Origin: Rhodobacterales bacterium
Lineage (GTDB): Bacteria > Pseudomonadota > Alphaproteobacteria > Rhodobacterales > Rhodobacteraceae
Direction: 5' to 3'
DNA: 7,081 bases
Assembly: GCA_025357355.1 (NCBI GenBank)
Contig: JANXPK010000112.1
Location: forward strand, 1 to 7,081
A program made the translations under genes and the position numbers. The stretch's first letter is position 1. Every line of letters starts with the position of its first letter. The notes beneath the pieces are model-generated. The model had not been told where the DNA came from. It made no database searches and saw only the letters and a program-made list of their open reading frames with translations. Shown here in pieces: positions 6,127 through 7,081 of this stretch.

Positions 6127-6476
6127 GGGTTGCGGGGTTCGGCTTTCGCTCAGCGGCGGGATTGGACAGCTTGCGTGCGGCCTATGCCTTGGCGGGGGGT
6201 GACGCAGACGTTCTTGCCACGGTCGAGGACAAGTTGGCCGGGATGACTGAACTGGCACGCGATCTGGACCTGCCGCTTTTGGGGGTAAGCCGGGCAGCAT
6301 TGGCCGCCTGCCCACGGCAGGGATCAGAGCAGGTTGCGGCGCTGTACGGCACTGGTTCGGTGGCAGAAGCGTCGGCTTTGGTGGCGGCGGGGAAGGGGGC
6401 GCGACTGGTCAAGGCGCGGGTAACCTCGCCTGACGGCATGGCCGTCGTGGCGATTGCAGAGGGGCCGGGCGCATGA
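6123..6476 (+). CDS. cobE: CobE, CbiG C-terminal-domain-like cobalamin biosynthesis protein
   Basis: This 117-residue protein matches CobE, which is homologous to the C-terminal domain of CbiG (the cobalt-precorrin-5A hydrolase of the anaerobic route). Aerobic organisms carry the domain alone. Its precise job is unsettled; genetic work places it in the conversion of precorrins to hydrogenobyrinate, perhaps binding or handing over an intermediate. Visible features are the N-terminal strand MRVAGFGFRSAAGLDSL, the central LPLLGVSRAALAACP segment, and YGTGSVAEASALVAAG (GTGSVAEA is the family signature), followed by a final strand ending before the stop. ATG 6123 overlaps the cobL stop (ATGA) and has GTGGAG at 6109-6114; an in-frame start at 6108 adds only five unconserved residues. 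It is at the short end of its family. Its position between cobL and cobM agrees with the assignment. The stop overlaps the cobM start as ATGA. Confidence 0.9.
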   Translation: MRVAGFGFRSAAGLDSLRAAYALAGGDADVLATVEDKLAGMTELARDLDLPLLGVSRAALAACPRQGSEQVAALYGTGSVAEASALVAAGKGARLVKARVTSPDGMAVVAIAEGPGA

Positions 6477-7081
6477 CGGTGCATTTCATCGGGGCCGGAC
6501 CGGGGGCGGCGGATCTGTTGACCCTTCGGGGCCGCGATCTGATCGCCGCTTGTCCGGTGTGCCTGTACGCAGGCTCCTTGGTGCCGGTGGAGATTCTGGC
6601 GCACTGCCCGCCGGGGGCGCGGATCGTGAACACGGCCCCCATGTCGCTGGATGCCATCCTGGCCGAGATGGTGCAGGCGCAAGCGGCGGGGCAGGACGTG
6701 GCGCGGCTGCATTCGGGCGACCTGTCGGTCTGGTCGGCGATGGGCGAGCAGTTGCGCCGCCTGCGCGCGCTGGGGATTACCTATGACGTGACGCCGGGAG
6801 TGCCATCGTTTGCGGCTGCGGCGGCGGTGCTGGAAGTGGAGCTGACTTTGCCAGGCCTGGTGCAATCGGTGATCCTGACCCGGCAGGGCGGTCGCGCCTC
6901 GGCCATGCCTGCCGGTGAAAATCTGGCGGCCTTTGCCGCTACCGGGGCGACGCTGGCAATTCACCTGTCAGTTCATGCCTTGGCCGAGGTGGTTGCTGAA
7001 TTGACCCCGATCCTTGGCTCCGATTGCCCGGTTGCGGTGGTCTTCCGCGCCACCTGGCCTGACCAGCAGATCGTGCGCGGC
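6473..7081 (+). CDS. cobM: Precorrin-4 C11-methyltransferase CobM, 3' end outside window
   Basis: CobM (EC 2.1.1.133) methylates precorrin-4 at C11 with S-adenosylmethionine to give precorrin-5. The frame is open for 203 codons to the last base, and the usual length is about 250, so about 50 residues are missing downstream. Class III methyltransferase motifs are clear: GAGPGAADLLTLRG from residue 7, VCLYAGSLVP (a CobM/CbiF signature), LHSGDLSVWSAMGEQ with Gly82-Asp83, TPGVPSFAAAAA at 107-118, and LTRQGGRASAMP from 135, which sits at the loop close to bound SAM in CbiF-type enzymes. The start overlaps the cobE stop (ATGA, 6473-6476) and is preceded by AGAGGGG at 6458-6464, with somewhat wide spacing. 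The gene's function directly follows CobJ in the pathway even though it is encoded three genes later. Confidence 0.96.
   Translation, partial: MTVHFIGAGPGAADLLTLRGRDLIAACPVCLYAGSLVPVEILAHCPPGARIVNTAPMSLDAILAEMVQAQAAGQDVARLHSGDLSVWSAMGEQLRRLRALGITYDVTPGVPSFAAAAAVLEVELTLPGLVQSVILTRQGGRASAMPAGENLAAFAATGATLAIHLSVHALAEVVAELTPILGSDCPVAVVFRATWPDQQIVRG

Noticed and set aside
5110..6315. A 401-codon open frame on the - strand opposite cobL and cobE.
   Set aside because: It shares codon boundaries with cobL and is open because TTA, CTA and TCA codons are rare there. The product is rich in Arg, Pro, Gln and His, has no recognisable motif, and lies opposite a certain gene.
6182..6964. A 260-codon open frame on the - strand opposite cobE and cobM.
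   Set aside because: Shadow of two recognised genes; Arg/Gln-rich with no motif. The true gene here is cobM on the + strand, which runs off the window end.
1..7081. Cobalamin riboswitch (B12 box) or rho-independent terminator within the cluster.
   Set aside because: No junction leaves enough non-coding space for either, and no hairpin followed by a T-run was seen. A riboswitch, if present, would be upstream of the window.

Overview
This window is the core of an aerobic (oxygen-dependent) cobalamin biosynthesis gene cluster from a high-GC bacterium. It is almost certainly an alphaproteobacterium, and gene content and protein character fit Rhodobacterales/Rhodobacteraceae best; that rank is inferred from recognised protein families, not from a database search. 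The aerobic route is shown by CobG (oxygen-dependent precorrin-3B synthase) together with CobN (late-acting, ATP-dependent cobaltochelatase). No mobile element, tRNA, rRNA, CRISPR array or terminator was seen, and there is essentially no intergenic DNA.

Layout, left to right: the C-terminal part of cobN (1-1013, gene starts upstream), cobG (1010-2134), cobH (2134-2763), cobI (2765-3493), cobJ (3490-4224), all on the + strand. Then comes cobK on the - strand (4949 down to 4200), followed by cobL (4948-6126), cobE (6123-6476) and the first 203 codons of cobM (6473 to the window end), again on the + strand. The + strand genes are joined head to tail by ATGA or TAATG stop/start overlaps, or by a single base (cobH-cobI), as expected for a translationally coupled operon. 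The exception is cobK: its 3' end overlaps the 3' end of cobJ by 25 bp, and its start codon shares two bases with the start codon of cobL inside a CATG.

Pathway logic: precorrin-2 is methylated at C20 by CobI. CobG then makes precorrin-3B, CobJ methylates C17 with ring contraction, and CobM methylates C11. CobF, not present here, would methylate C1 and remove the acetyl group. CobK then reduces precorrin-6A to 6B, CobL methylates C5 and C15 and decarboxylates the C12 side chain, and CobH shifts the C11 methyl to C12 to give hydrogenobyrinate. After amidation by CobB (not in the window), CobN with CobS and CobT inserts cobalt. CobE is a small partner protein whose exact role is unsettled.

The genes are all recognisable and look intact, so I do not claim an undescribed system. 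The points most worth a second look are the arrangement of cobK inside the operon, an open antisense frame that bridges the cobJ-cobL gap exactly, and the absence of cobF from an otherwise near-complete run.
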